Assembly (NCBI RefSeq): GCF_019799925.1
Contig: NZ_JABGCG010000013.1
Coordinates: 80,085 to 144,084, forward strand
Direction: 5' to 3'
DNA from: Blastococcus sp. CPCC 205250
Lineage (GTDB): Bacteria > Actinomycetota > Actinomycetes > Mycobacteriales > Geodermatophilaceae
Length of the DNA stretch: 64,000 nucleotides
Below the pieces are notes generated by a model that had not been told where the DNA came from, did not search any database, and saw nothing but the letters and a program-made list of their open reading frames with translations. Shown here piece by piece: positions 50,834 to 58,946 of the stretch. The position numbers and the translations under genes were made by a program. Within the stretch, counting starts at the first letter, position 1, and every line of letters begins with the position of its first letter.

Positions 50834-51538
50834 GTGACCGCCACCCACCCCACCCCCGTCCCGCCGCCGGCCCCGGCTCAGGCGCCGCCGTTCGTCCCCC
50901 CGTCCCGGACCGGCCGCGGCTGGGCCTGGGCCGGCCTGGCCGGCGCCGTCGTCGGCGTCCCGGGTCTGATGGTCACCGGCGGCACGTACGACGCCTCGAC
51001 CGGCGTCGTCTCCGACAACCCCGCGCTGCTCCAGGCGGTGACCGGGAGCGTCGGCCTGGTCTGGGCCCAGCAGGTGGTGTGCGCGGTCGTGGCCGCCTGC
51101 TTCCTCGTCTTCGCCGCCGGACTGCGGCGCGCCCTCGCGCGGCAGGAGCCCGCCGACAGCCTGGTGCCCGGCGTGGCCGCCGCCGGCGTCGTCGTCACGG
51201 CGGCCGCGGTGCTGGTCGGCGGGGGCATCTGCACCGAGCTGTACTGGGCGCTCGCCGGCGACCAGCCGTTCGACCCGGACACCGTGGGTGCGCACCTGGC
51301 GCTCTACAACACCCTGCCGTGGCTGTGGGCCGCCCTCGGGGTCTCCGCGGCGGCTGTCGCCGTCGGGGGTCTGCGGCACGGCTCGGTGGGCCGCCCGACC
51401 GCGGTGTTCAGCCTCGTCATGGCGCTGCTGCTGGCCGCGTCGCAGGCGTTCCCGGTCCAGTACGTGGCCGTCCTGCCCGGTGGGCCCTGGGTGGCGGTCA
51501 CCGCACTGACCTCCGCGCTGGGACGACGGGAGGCCTGA
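50834..51538 (+). CDS. Multi-pass membrane protein of unknown function
   Basis: 234 residues from a GTG with GAGGAGG 6-7 nt upstream. A Pro-rich N-terminal tail (TATHPTPVPPPAPAQAPP) precedes about six membrane helices (AWAGLAGAVVGVPGLMVTGG; VCAVVAACFLVFAAGLRRAL; AAAGVVVTAAAVLVGGGICT; LWAALGVSAAAVAVGG; AVFSLVMALLLAASQAFPV). No enzyme motif is visible. It lies between pdtaS and a two-component pair, in the same orientation, with a 130-bp gap. It may be a DUF4386-like membrane protein. Function unknown. Confidence 0.65.
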   Translation: MTATHPTPVPPPAPAQAPPFVPPSRTGRGWAWAGLAGAVVGVPGLMVTGGTYDASTGVVSDNPALLQAVTGSVGLVWAQQVVCAVVAACFLVFAAGLRRALARQEPADSLVPGVAAAGVVVTAAAVLVGGGICTELYWALAGDQPFDPDTVGAHLALYNTLPWLWAALGVSAAAVAVGGLRHGSVGRPTAVFSLVMALLLAASQAFPVQYVAVLPGGPWVAVTALTSALGRREA

Positions 51539-51569
51539 TCCGGGCCCGCCGACCACTACCGTGCCCGCC

Positions 51570-53714
51570 GTGTCGTCGACCACGGCCGCCCGCCGGCCCC
51601 TGCCCGCGGGGTCCGGCGTACCGGGCGGGGACCGGGCCGGCCGGCGGGCGGCGCGACTGCGGTCGGCCGCCCTGCCGGCCACGGCGGTCGTGCTGGCCCT
51701 GGCCGCCGTCGGCCTGGCCCTGGCGACGGCGGCCGGGGTCGAGGCTACCGACTGCCTGCACCTGCTGCCCGTCACGGCGTGCGCGGTCACCGGCGGCCTG
51801 GTGGCCCGCCGCCGTCCGGACAACCCCGTCGGCTTCCTGCTGCTGGTCAGCGCCGGCTGCTTCGCCCTGCTCGACGCCTGCGGCTTCGCCGCGCTGCGGG
51901 CGCCGTCGGGCTCGGTCGCGGCGGCGGTCCTCGGCTGGCCGCAGACCTGGCTGTGGGTCCCCGCCAACGCCCTGCTCAGCGCCACCCCGGTCTTCTTCCC
52001 CGACGGGCGCCCCGCGGCCGGCCGGCGGTGGCCGCTGCGGGCGCTGGCCGGGCTCGCGCTGCTCACCGCCGTCCTCTCGGCCCTGCGCCCCGGCACCGAC
52101 GACCAGCTCGGCGTCCCCGGCCACCCCAACCCGCTGGGCGTCGCCGGTCTCCTCCCCGTGGCCGACGCCGCCGGGACGGCGTTCACGCTGGCCGCCGGGC
52201 TGGTCCTGGTCGGCGGCGGCGCCGACCTCGTGCGCCGGGTGCGCCGGGAACCGCGCGGCTCCCGGCTGCGGCAGCAGGCCGAGTGGCTGGCCTACGCCGT
52301 GGGACTGGCCGTGCTGCTCGTGCTCGCCCGGCTGGCCGGCGGGCTGGCCGACGGCGACGAGGACGCGATCTTCCCCTCCGGCTTCCTGTGGGAGCTCGCC
52401 GGCGCGGTGGCGGCCGGCCTGCTGCCGGTCGGGCTGGGCGTGGCCGTGGTGCGGCACCGGCTGCTCGACATCGACCGGCTGATCAGCCGGACCGTGGTGC
52501 TGGTCGCGCTCACCGCGGCCGTCGCCGGTCTGTACCTGGGCGGCGTCGCGGCGGCCGGGGCGTTGCTGGGCAGCACCGTGCGGCTGCCGGCGTCCCTCGG
52601 CGCGGCGGTGCTCGCCGCGGTGCTGCTCGCGCCGGTGCGCAGCCGGCTGCAGCGCCGGGTCGACCGCCTGCTGTACGGGGAGCGCGGGGACCCCTACGCC
52701 GTCCTCTCCCGGCTGGGGCGGCAGCTGGAGACCACGCCCGACGCGGTGTCGCTGCCCGCGGCGGCCGAGGCGGTGCGCGAGGCCCTGCAGCTGCCCGCCG
52801 TCGGCATCGACGTCGCGGGCACCGGGCGGGTCGTCGACGGCCGGCTGCCACCGGACCCGGTCGAGCTGCCGCTGCTCTCCGGCGGCGAGCACGTCGGCCG
52901 GCTGCTGCTGGCCCCGCGGCCCGGGGAGGCCACCCTGGGCCGCCGGGACATCCGTCTCCTGCGCGACGTGGCGCCGGGCATCGCCGGTGCGGTGCGCGCG
53001 ACCCGCGAGAGTGAGCGGGCGGGACGGCTGGCCGCGGACCTGCAGCGCTCCCGCGAACGGTTGGTGCTCGCCCGCGAGGAGGAGCGGCGACGGCTGCGGC
53101 GGGACTTCCACGACGGCCTGGGCCCGGTCCTGGCCGGCCTGGCGATGCGGGCCGAGACCGCGCAGGAGGTCGACGACCCGGCGGTGGTCCGCCGGCTGCT
53201 CGACGAGGTCGCCGAGGACGCCCGGACGGCGCTGGCCGACGTCCGCCGGCTGGTGGACGGCCTGCGGCCCCCGGCGCTGGACCACCTCGGGCTGGCCGGC
53301 GCGCTCGGCGCCGCGCTGACCGGCCGGCCGCGCTCGGGCACCCCCGTCGTGCTCGACGTGCCCGAGCCGCTGGGTCCGCTGCCCGCGGCCGTGGAGGTCG
53401 CCGCCTACCGGATCGCCGTGGAGGCGGTGACCAACGTCGACCGGCACGCCGGGGCCACCGCCGCCCGGGTGCGCCTGTCCGAGGCCGCCGGCCGGCTGGT
53501 GGTGGAGGTGTCCGACGACGGCCGGGGCTGCGCGGCGACGCCCGGCGGCCGCGGCGTCGGTCTGGCCTCGATGCGCGAGCGGGCCGCGGAGCTCGGCGGG
53601 GGATGTACCGTCACGCGCCGCGCGGGTGGCGGAACCGTCGTCCGCGCCGAGCTGCCGCTGGAGCCGGGGGAGGACGGAGGGGACCGTGGAGCGCATCCGC
53701 GTCCTGCTGGTTGA
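51570..53714 (+). CDS. NarL-type membrane sensor histidine kinase
   Basis: 714 residues from a GTG 7 nt after TACCGT (leaderless). The N-terminal half (about 30-350) has seven or more membrane helices (ALPATAVVLALAAVGLALAT is the first), a sensor without a recognised ligand domain. A GAF-like segment (about 370-480) follows. The HisKA_3 motif is EEERRRLRRDFHDGLGPVLA (phospho-His about 512), then an HATPase with IAVEAVTNVDRHAGATAARV and DDGRGCAATPGGRGVGLASM. It is paired with the downstream LuxR-type regulator, whose start lies inside this gene. Confidence 0.9.
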   Translation: MSSTTAARRPLPAGSGVPGGDRAGRRAARLRSAALPATAVVLALAAVGLALATAAGVEATDCLHLLPVTACAVTGGLVARRRPDNPVGFLLLVSAGCFALLDACGFAALRAPSGSVAAAVLGWPQTWLWVPANALLSATPVFFPDGRPAAGRRWPLRALAGLALLTAVLSALRPGTDDQLGVPGHPNPLGVAGLLPVADAAGTAFTLAAGLVLVGGGADLVRRVRREPRGSRLRQQAEWLAYAVGLAVLLVLARLAGGLADGDEDAIFPSGFLWELAGAVAAGLLPVGLGVAVVRHRLLDIDRLISRTVVLVALTAAVAGLYLGGVAAAGALLGSTVRLPASLGAAVLAAVLLAPVRSRLQRRVDRLLYGERGDPYAVLSRLGRQLETTPDAVSLPAAAEAVREALQLPAVGIDVAGTGRVVDGRLPPDPVELPLLSGGEHVGRLLLAPRPGEATLGRRDIRLLRDVAPGIAGAVRATRESERAGRLAADLQRSRERLVLAREEERRRLRRDFHDGLGPVLAGLAMRAETAQEVDDPAVVRRLLDEVAEDARTALADVRRLVDGLRPPALDHLGLAGALGAALTGRPRSGTPVVLDVPEPLGPLPAAVEVAAYRIAVEAVTNVDRHAGATAARVRLSEAAGRLVVEVSDDGRGCAATPGGRGVGLASMRERAAELGGGCTVTRRAGGGTVVRAELPLEPGEDGGDRGAHPRPAG

Positions 53715-54342
53715 CGACCACGCGCACTTCCGCGCCGGCCTGCGCTCGCTCCTGGCCACCGCCGCGGACCTGGAGGTGTGCGGCGAGGCGGCCAGCGGCG
53801 AGGAGGCCCTGGCCGTCGTCGGCCGGACCTCGCCGGACGTGGTGCTGCTCGACCTCGGCATGCCCGGGATGGGCGGGGTGGCGGCGACCGAGCGGCTGGT
53901 CGCGGCCAGTCCGCACGCGCGGGTGCTCGTGCTGAGCATGTCCGACGACGACGACTCGGTGTTCGCCGCGCTGCGGGCCGGCGCCCGGGGCTACCTGCTC
54001 AAAGGCGCCGGACGCGGGGAGATCCTGCGGTCGGTCCGGGCGGTGGCCGAGGGGGAGGCGATCTTCGGGCCGAGCATCGCGCTGCGGCTCGCCGCGTTCT
54101 TCGCCACCCCGCCGCCGACGCCGTCCGAGCCGCCGTTCCCGGAGCTCACCGCCCGCGAGCGGGAGGTGCTGGACCTGGTGGCCCGGCACCGGACCAACCC
54201 GCAGATCGCCGACGCGCTCGGCGTCAGCAGCAAGACGGTGCGCAACCACGTGTCCAACGTCTTCGCCAAGCTGCAGGTCGCCGACCGGGCGACCGCCGCG
54301 GAGCTGGCCCAGCGCTCGGGCCTGGGCGGCGCCGCCCGCTGA
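53686..54342 (+). CDS. NarL/FixJ-family response regulator
   Basis: 218 residues; its GTG lies 29 nt inside the kinase gene with GGAGGGGACC upstream. The receiver domain has VLLVDDHAHFRAGL (acidic pair), VVLLDLGMPGMGG with the phospho-Asp (about 54), VLVLSMSDDDDSVF (Ser switch) and YLLKGAGRGE (Lys). A LuxR-type HTH ends the protein: ELTAREREVLDLVARHRTNP, then VSSKTVRNHVSNVFAKLQV. It is the cognate partner of the upstream kinase. A strong 19-bp hairpin terminator follows. Target genes are unknown. Confidence 0.92.
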   Translation: MERIRVLLVDDHAHFRAGLRSLLATAADLEVCGEAASGEEALAVVGRTSPDVVLLDLGMPGMGGVAATERLVAASPHARVLVLSMSDDDDSVFAALRAGARGYLLKGAGRGEILRSVRAVAEGEAIFGPSIALRLAAFFATPPPTPSEPPFPELTAREREVLDLVARHRTNPQIADALGVSSKTVRNHVSNVFAKLQVADRATAAELAQRSGLGGAAR

Positions 54343-54355
54343 CCGGGTGCCGGAC

Positions 54356-54397
54356 GCGCGAGAGGCCGGCCCGGGTGTCCGGGCCGGCCTCTCGCGC
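54356..54397. terminator. Bidirectional terminator between the response regulator gene and whiB1
   Basis: A perfect 19-bp stem (54356-54374 with 54379-54397; arms start GCGCGAGAGGCC and end GGCCTCTCGCGC) around loop GTGT. It lies 13 nt after the regulator stop and 29 nt beyond the whiB1 stop. Confidence 0.75.
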
Positions 54398-54426
54398 GGT
54401 GCTGTGCTGCGGTGTGTCAGGCGGTG

Positions 54427-54675
54427 TCAGGCGCGCACGCGGGTGCGGGACTGACGGCGCTTGAGGGCGCGGCGCTCGTCCTCGGAGAGGCCGCCCCAGA
54501 CGCCGGAGTCCTGGCCGGCACGCAGGGCCCAGTCCAGGCACGACTGCACGACGGGGCACCGCCGGCACACCGCCTTGGCCTGCTCGACCTGCACGGTGGC
54601 GGGGCCCGTCGTCCCGATGGGGAAGAACAGCTCCGGGTCCTCGTCGCGGCAGAGGGCGCGGTGGCGCCAGTCCAT
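54427..54675 (-). CDS. whiB1: WhiB-family iron-sulphur regulator WhiB1
   Basis: 82 residues. The four cluster cysteines are ALCRDEDPELFF (C9) and AVCRRCPVVQSC (C37, C40, C46), followed by the beta-turn SGVWGGLSEDERR and a basic C-terminus (KRRQSRTRVRA). Length and the DEDPELFF/GVWGG layout fit WhiB1, the essential NO-sensitive Wbl protein that binds the primary sigma factor. Its position beyond pdtaS matches M. tuberculosis. A possible promoter lies about 140 nt upstream, so the mRNA has a long leader. Confidence 0.92.
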   Translation of the reverse strand: MDWRHRALCRDEDPELFFPIGTTGPATVQVEQAKAVCRRCPVVQSCLDWALRAGQDSGVWGGLSEDERRALKRRQSRTRVRA

Positions 54676-54812
54676 GGTGGTGTGCTCCTCGAAGTCGTCT
54701 ACGGTTGGCCGGTCGGGTCGCTGTCTCCGGGCGTCTGCGCGGGCGACACCACTCCGTGTCGTTCACCAGCGACCGCCTGCTTTGTTACCGGCAGGTTGCG
54801 TTCCTGGTCGCG

Positions 54813-54840
54813 ATGTTTTCACGACACAGACGCCTGTCAA
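54813..54840 (-). promoter_or_regulatory. Candidate whiB1 promoter
   Basis: On the minus strand TTGACA (54840-54835) and AAACAT (54818-54813) are 16 nt apart. The -35 is perfect and the -10 weak, as in activator-dependent promoters. This stretch is unusually AT-rich for the window. The resulting leader would be about 130 nt. Confidence 0.5.
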
Positions 54841-54981
54841 GCGCATCGAGGGCCCGGTGGGACCCCTCGTGAGCAACCTCACCACGCCCGTGATAGGGCT
54901 GCCACTCGGCGAGGACGAAACGTTGACAGGACGCGCCGGACGTGCCCTCGGGTCACCCGGCTGCGGGGCGTCCCCGGAGGA

Positions 54982-55211
54982 CTCGCGACGGCGTCCGCGG
55001 GGGGCTCGCGACGGCGTCCGCGGGGGGCTCGCGACGGCGTCCGCGGGGGGCTCGCGACGGCGTCCGCGGGGGGCTCGCGACGGCGTCCGCGGGGGGCTCG
55101 CGACGGCGTCCGCGGGGGGCTCGCGACGGCGTCCGCGGGGGGCTCGCGACGGCGTCCGCGGGGGGGCTCGCGACGGCGTCCGCGGAGGGCGCGCGACGGA
55201 GTCCGGACGGG
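54982..55211. repeat. 23-bp tandem repeat (VNTR), nine copies plus a degenerate tenth
   Basis: Copies of CTCGCGACGGCGTCCGCG followed by five or six G start at 54982, 55005, 55028, 55051, 55074, 55097, 55120, 55143 and 55167 (the last after one extra G). A decayed copy starts at 55190. Near-identity implies recent expansion. The unit is not a multiple of three, so it does not encode a repeat protein. It lies between whiB1's upstream region and the 3' end of the lipid kinase gene. Confidence 0.9.
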
Positions 55212-55246
55212 CGCCCGGTGGGGCCCGCCGGTGGGAGACCCCGGCG

Positions 55247-56269
55247 TCAGGAGACGACGCGGAGCGCCGCCGGGACCGAGCTCAGCCGCAGCCCGGTCGC
55301 GGTGCCCAGGTGGTCTCCGTCGAGCTGCCAGCCCTGCGGCCGGGTGGCCGTGAGCGTCACCTCGGCCCGGTCGTGCCAGTGGTGCACGCGGCGCCCGCGG
55401 GCGGCCGGTTCCGGGGCCATCGCCTGGCGCAGCGTGTTGAGCATCCGCAGCGGACCCACCCGGCTCAGCGCGAAGACGTCCAGGTCGGTGTCGAAGGAGG
55501 CCCGCGGGCTCGGGTTGATCGGCCGGGTGCCCAGGTAGGTCCAGGGGCTCACGTTGGAGACCAGGCAGAGGAAGACGCCGTCCCGCGGCCGCTCCCCGGG
55601 CACCTCCACCGTCACGGCCGGACGCCGGCGCTCCCGCCCGAGCAGGAAGGTCCTCGTCCCCTCGCGGACGTACAGCGCGCCGGTGGACCGCCGGCCGCGG
55701 GCCCGCTGGGCCTCCACCCGCGCGATCACGTCGGCGTCGAAGCCCAGCCCGGCGGTGAACACGAACCACCGGGGGTCGGTCCAGCCCGGGTGCCGCGCGG
55801 CGTCACGGGCCGCCACCGCCGGTGCCGCGACGGGGTCGATGGGCTCCGCCGGGGCGCTGCTCGTGCCCGATGCGCTCGCCGTCCCCAGCGAGACGCGGCG
55901 GGTCCGCCCGGAACGGATGCTGTCGAGGATCTCCGCGACGGCCTCCACCGGGTCGCGCGAGCGGCCCAGGGCGCGGGAGAAGACGTTGGTCGAGCCGCCC
56001 GGCACGACGGCGAGGGTCGGCACGTCGGCGCCGGGCCCGGCGTGCAGCAGGCCGTTGACGACCTCGTTGACCGTGCCGTCGCCGCCGAGGGCGACCACGA
56101 TGTCGACGCCGTCGTCGCGCGCCTCCTGGCCGAGTTCCCGGGCGTGCCCGCGGTGGGTGGTCTCGGCGAGGTCGACCTTCAGCTGGCTGCCGAGGGCGCC
56201 GACGAGCACGTCGCGCACCTTGGCGTTGGTGGAGGTCGCCGCGGGGTTGGCCACCACGAGCGCACGCAT
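55247..56269 (-). CDS. Diacylglycerol/lipid kinase (DagK-like)
   Basis: 340 residues. The catalytic domain shows ANPAATSTNAKVRDVLVGAL, VALGGDGTVNEVVNGLL with the GGDGT motif (about 61-65), and LAVVPGGSTNVFSRALG. The C-domain contains FVFTAGLGFDADVIARVEAQ, and QLDGDHLG at the end. An Ala/Pro insert (about 130-160) is probably a loop. It phosphorylates a lipid such as diacylglycerol with ATP at the membrane. TAGCCT lies 7 nt before the ATG (leaderless). It corresponds to the Rv3218 position. Confidence 0.88.
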   Translation of the reverse strand: MRALVVANPAATSTNAKVRDVLVGALGSQLKVDLAETTHRGHARELGQEARDDGVDIVVALGGDGTVNEVVNGLLHAGPGADVPTLAVVPGGSTNVFSRALGRSRDPVEAVAEILDSIRSGRTRRVSLGTASASGTSSAPAEPIDPVAAPAVAARDAARHPGWTDPRWFVFTAGLGFDADVIARVEAQRARGRRSTGALYVREGTRTFLLGRERRRPAVTVEVPGERPRDGVFLCLVSNVSPWTYLGTRPINPSPRASFDTDLDVFALSRVGPLRMLNTLRQAMAPEPAARGRRVHHWHDRAEVTLTATRPQGWQLDGDHLGTATGLRLSSVPAALRVVS

Positions 56270-56342
56270 GCGGTCCAGGCTAGCCGGGGGGCCACCCCGC
56301 AGCGTGCCGGTCCTGTGACCGCTGACGCGTAACCTCGCTGGT

Positions 56343-56858
56343 GTGACGCAGGAGAGCGGTGCGGCCGGGCGCCGCGGCGAGCGCGGGGGCTCCGGGCAGC
56401 GCGCCGGCCGGTTCGACCGGCTGCTGGGTGGCGCCGCCGACCCCGCGACGCCGGGGCCGGCCGCCGACCGCCCGGAGACGCCGGTCGCGGTCCGCCGGGC
56501 CGCGCTCGTCGTCGCCCTGGAGGCGGCGCTGCTCCTCGGCGGCGCGCTCGTCCTGCTCTACCTGACCCTCACCGGCGACCCCGAGAGCGTGCGCAGCGCC
56601 GTGGGGGAGGTCGTCTACGTCTCGCTGTTCGGCGCGGCCATGACCGCCGCGGCGGTCGGCCTGTGGCGGACCTCGCCGTGGGCGCGGGGACCGGTGGTCA
56701 CCCTCCAGCTGATCCTGGCGGCGGTCGGCTTCTACGCCGCCTTCCACGCAGACCGGCCGGAGATCGGCATCCCGGTGCTCGCGCTCGTGGCCGTCGAGCT
56801 GTACCTGCTGGCCACGCCGGAGGCCCGGCTGGCCTACTTCCGGGCGTCGGAGCACTAG
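56343..56858 (+). CDS. Small membrane protein of unknown function
   Basis: 171 residues from a GTG 7 nt after TAACCT (leaderless). A Gly/Ala/Arg-rich cytoplasmic tail (1-50) precedes four membrane helices (AALVVALEAALLLGGALVLL; VYVSLFGAAMTAAAVGLW; GPVVTLQLILAAVGFYAAF; IGIPVLALVAVELYLLATP). No enzyme motif. It is convergent with the HAD gene, and the two UAG stops share one CTAG. Function unknown. Confidence 0.7.
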   Translation: MTQESGAAGRRGERGGSGQRAGRFDRLLGGAADPATPGPAADRPETPVAVRRAALVVALEAALLLGGALVLLYLTLTGDPESVRSAVGEVVYVSLFGAAMTAAAVGLWRTSPWARGPVVTLQLILAAVGFYAAFHADRPEIGIPVLALVAVELYLLATPEARLAYFRASEH

Positions 56859-57637
56859 ACCAGGTCGACCACGTCGGCGATCGAGTCCAGGACGCGGCCG
56901 GGCCGGAAGGGGAACCGCGCCACGTCGCCGACCCGGGTCGACCCGGTCAGCACGAGGATGGTGTCCAGGCCGGCCTCGATGCCGGCGACGACGTCGGTGT
57001 CCATCCGGTCGCCGACCATGACGGTGCTCTCCGAGTGCGCCTCGATCCGGTTCATCGCACTGCGGAACATCATCGGGTTGGGCTTGCCGACGAAGTACGG
57101 CTCCGCGCCCGTCGCCTTTGTGATCATGGCGGCGACCGCGCCGGTCGCCGGCAGCGGGCCCTCCGCCGACGGGCCCGTGACGTCGGGGTTCGTGGCGATG
57201 AACCGGGCCCCGGCCTCCACCAGCCGCACGGCACGGGTGATCGCCTCGAACGAGTACGTGCGGGTCTCGCCGAGGACGACGTAGTCCGGGTCGACGTCGG
57301 TGAGCGTGTAGCCGGCCTCGTGCATCGCCGTGGTCAGGCCGGCCTCGCCGATGACGTAGGCGGACCCGCCGGGCAGCTGCGTGGACAGGAAGTCCGCCGT
57401 CGCCAGCGCCGAGGTCCAGATGGACTCCTCGGGCACCTGGAGCCCTGACCGGGCCAGCCGGGCGGCGAGGTCGCGCGGGGTGAAGATCGAGTTGTTGGTC
57501 AGCACCAGGAAGCGCCGGCGCCGCTCGACGAGGCGGGCCAGGAACTCCGCGGCGCCCGGGAGCGCTGCGCCCTCGTGCACCAGGACGCCGTCCATGTCGG
57601 TGAGCCAGCACTCGGCCGGCTTGCGTTCGGCGCTCAT
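56855..57637 (-). CDS. HAD-IIA family sugar-phosphatase (NagD-like)
   Basis: 260 residues. HAD motifs: WLTDMDGVLVHEGAALPG (DxD nucleophile, about 11-28), FLVLTNNSIFTPRDLAARLA (motif II with TNN), KPNPMMFRSAMNR (Lys, about 180) and VMVGDRMDTDVVAGIEAGLD (motif IV). The cap between motifs II and III is type IIA (C2). Such enzymes dephosphorylate sugar or nucleotide monophosphates. Its ATG overlaps the GNAT stop, making it the last gene of psd-pssA-GNAT-HAD. Confidence 0.9.
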   Translation of the reverse strand: MSAERKPAECWLTDMDGVLVHEGAALPGAAEFLARLVERRRRFLVLTNNSIFTPRDLAARLARSGLQVPEESIWTSALATADFLSTQLPGGSAYVIGEAGLTTAMHEAGYTLTDVDPDYVVLGETRTYSFEAITRAVRLVEAGARFIATNPDVTGPSAEGPLPATGAVAAMITKATGAEPYFVGKPNPMMFRSAMNRIEAHSESTVMVGDRMDTDVVAGIEAGLDTILVLTGSTRVGDVARFPFRPGRVLDSIADVVDLV

Positions 57638-58113
57638 GCGCGCCGGTCGGCGGCGAAGCCGGCGAGGGCGTCGTCGGTCAGCCGGAACACCGTCCACTCG
57701 TCCATCGGGACGGCGCCCGCCGCCTTGTAGAAGTCGATGGACGGCGTGTTCCAGTCCAGCACCGACCACTCCAGCCGGTCGTACCCGCGCTCGACGCAGA
57801 CCTCCGCCAGCGTGCGCAGCAGCTCCCGGCCCAGCCCGGTGCCGCGGGAGGCCGGCTGCACGTACAGGTCCTCGAGGTGGATGCCGTGCGTGCCGCGCCA
57901 GGTGGAGAAGTTCAGGAACCACAGGGCCGTGCCCACGACCACGCCCTCGCGCTCGGCGACGTGGCCGAACAGCGCGGGGGAGTCGCCGAACAACGCCTCG
58001 GTCAACTGCTCCCCGGTCAGCCGCACCTCGTGCGCCGCCTCCTCGTACTCGGCCAGCTCCCGGACCAGCCCCACCACGGCCGGGACGTCGCCGGGCCGGA
58101 TCTCGCGGATCAC
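57634..58113 (-). CDS. GNAT-family N-acetyltransferase (diamine/thialysine type)
   Basis: 159 residues. VIREIRPGDVPAVVGLVREL, ALFGHVAEREGVVVGTALWF, HGIHLEDLYVQPASRGTGLG with the acetyl-CoA loop (about 82-101) and DWNTPSIDFYKAAGAVPMDE closely match spermidine/spermine or thialysine acetyltransferases (the FLNFSTWRG and LEDLYV motifs). It could acetylate a polyamine or lysine analogue. The GTG overlaps the pssA stop (GTGA) and the stop overlaps the HAD start (ATGA), so it is embedded in the phospholipid operon. Confidence 0.88.
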   Translation of the reverse strand: MIREIRPGDVPAVVGLVRELAEYEEAAHEVRLTGEQLTEALFGDSPALFGHVAEREGVVVGTALWFLNFSTWRGTHGIHLEDLYVQPASRGTGLGRELLRTLAEVCVERGYDRLEWSVLDWNTPSIDFYKAAGAVPMDEWTVFRLTDDALAGFAADRRA

Positions 58114-58937
58114 GTCAGGAGCTCCTTCACGCGGGTGGGCACGAGCTTGGCCAGCGGCGAGAGCGCCGGCACCAGGACCGGTGCGAAGAGGTAGCCGTAG
58201 GCGAGCACGCACCCGGTGATCACCGGGACGGTCACGAAGCCGATCACCATCACGACCGCCGCCGCGATCAGGCCGTAGGGGCGGCCGCTCTTGGGGCTGA
58301 CCAGCGAGCGGAAGGACCGGAAGCGGACGGTGCTGACCATGAGCAGCGCCGGCAGCGCGACGATGAGCAGCACCCACAGCCGGTCGCGGCCCTGCATCTG
58401 GTCGCCGAAGGCGAACACCGAGGCCAGCACGACGCCCGCGGCACCGGGGCTGGGCATGCCGGTGAAGTACCGCTTGTCCGCCGTCGGGTCGATCGTGGTG
58501 TTGAAGCGGGCCAGCCGGATGGCGGCGCACGCCACCCACAGGCCGCAGACCACCCAGCCCAGCGGGTCCCACCCGTCGCGCCCCTCGGAGAACAGCGTGA
58601 ACGCGATCAAGGCCGGGGCCAGGCCGAAGGAGACCAGGTCGGCGAGGGAGTCGAACTGCAGGCCGAACGGGGTCACCGCGCCGACCAGCCGGGCGACGGC
58701 GCCGTCGGTGATGTCGAAGACGATCGACAGGCCGATCAGGACGGCGGCCAGCGTGTGGTCGCCACGGATCGACACCAGGATGGCGACGAACCCGCACATC
58801 ATGTTGGCGAGGGTGAACAGGCTGGGCAGGGTCGCCAGCGCCCTGCGCCGGGTGCCGCGCACCGAGCCCCGGACGAACTCCACCGTCGCCGTCCGCCGGG
58901 TCTGCGGCGGCCGCGCCCCCGACGCGGAACTGGGCAT
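58110..58937 (-). CDS. pssA: CDP-diacylglycerol-serine O-phosphatidyltransferase
   Basis: 275 residues. The CDP-alcohol phosphotransferase motif is complete: DITDGAVARLVGAVTP then FGLQFDSLAD (about 75-100), giving D-x2-D-G-x2-A-R-x8-G-x3-D-x3-D. About eight membrane helices (LPSLFTLANMMCGFVAILVS is the first). A long cytoplasmic N-terminus is Arg-rich. It makes phosphatidylserine, which the upstream psd product decarboxylates to phosphatidylethanolamine. It starts 9 nt after the psd stop and overlaps the next gene by 4 nt. Confidence 0.92.
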   Translation of the reverse strand: MPSSASGARPPQTRRTATVEFVRGSVRGTRRRALATLPSLFTLANMMCGFVAILVSIRGDHTLAAVLIGLSIVFDITDGAVARLVGAVTPFGLQFDSLADLVSFGLAPALIAFTLFSEGRDGWDPLGWVVCGLWVACAAIRLARFNTTIDPTADKRYFTGMPSPGAAGVVLASVFAFGDQMQGRDRLWVLLIVALPALLMVSTVRFRSFRSLVSPKSGRPYGLIAAAVVMVIGFVTVPVITGCVLAYGYLFAPVLVPALSPLAKLVPTRVKELLT

Positions 58938-58946
58938 GGTCGTCCC

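Noticed and set aside
54923..54928. TTGACA on the plus strand upstream of the 23-bp repeats
   Set aside because: There is no -10 at 16-18 nt and no plus-strand gene downstream before the lipid kinase gene on the other strand.
54982..55211. CRISPR array
   Set aside because: The units are directly abutting 23-mers with no unique spacers and no cas genes nearby.
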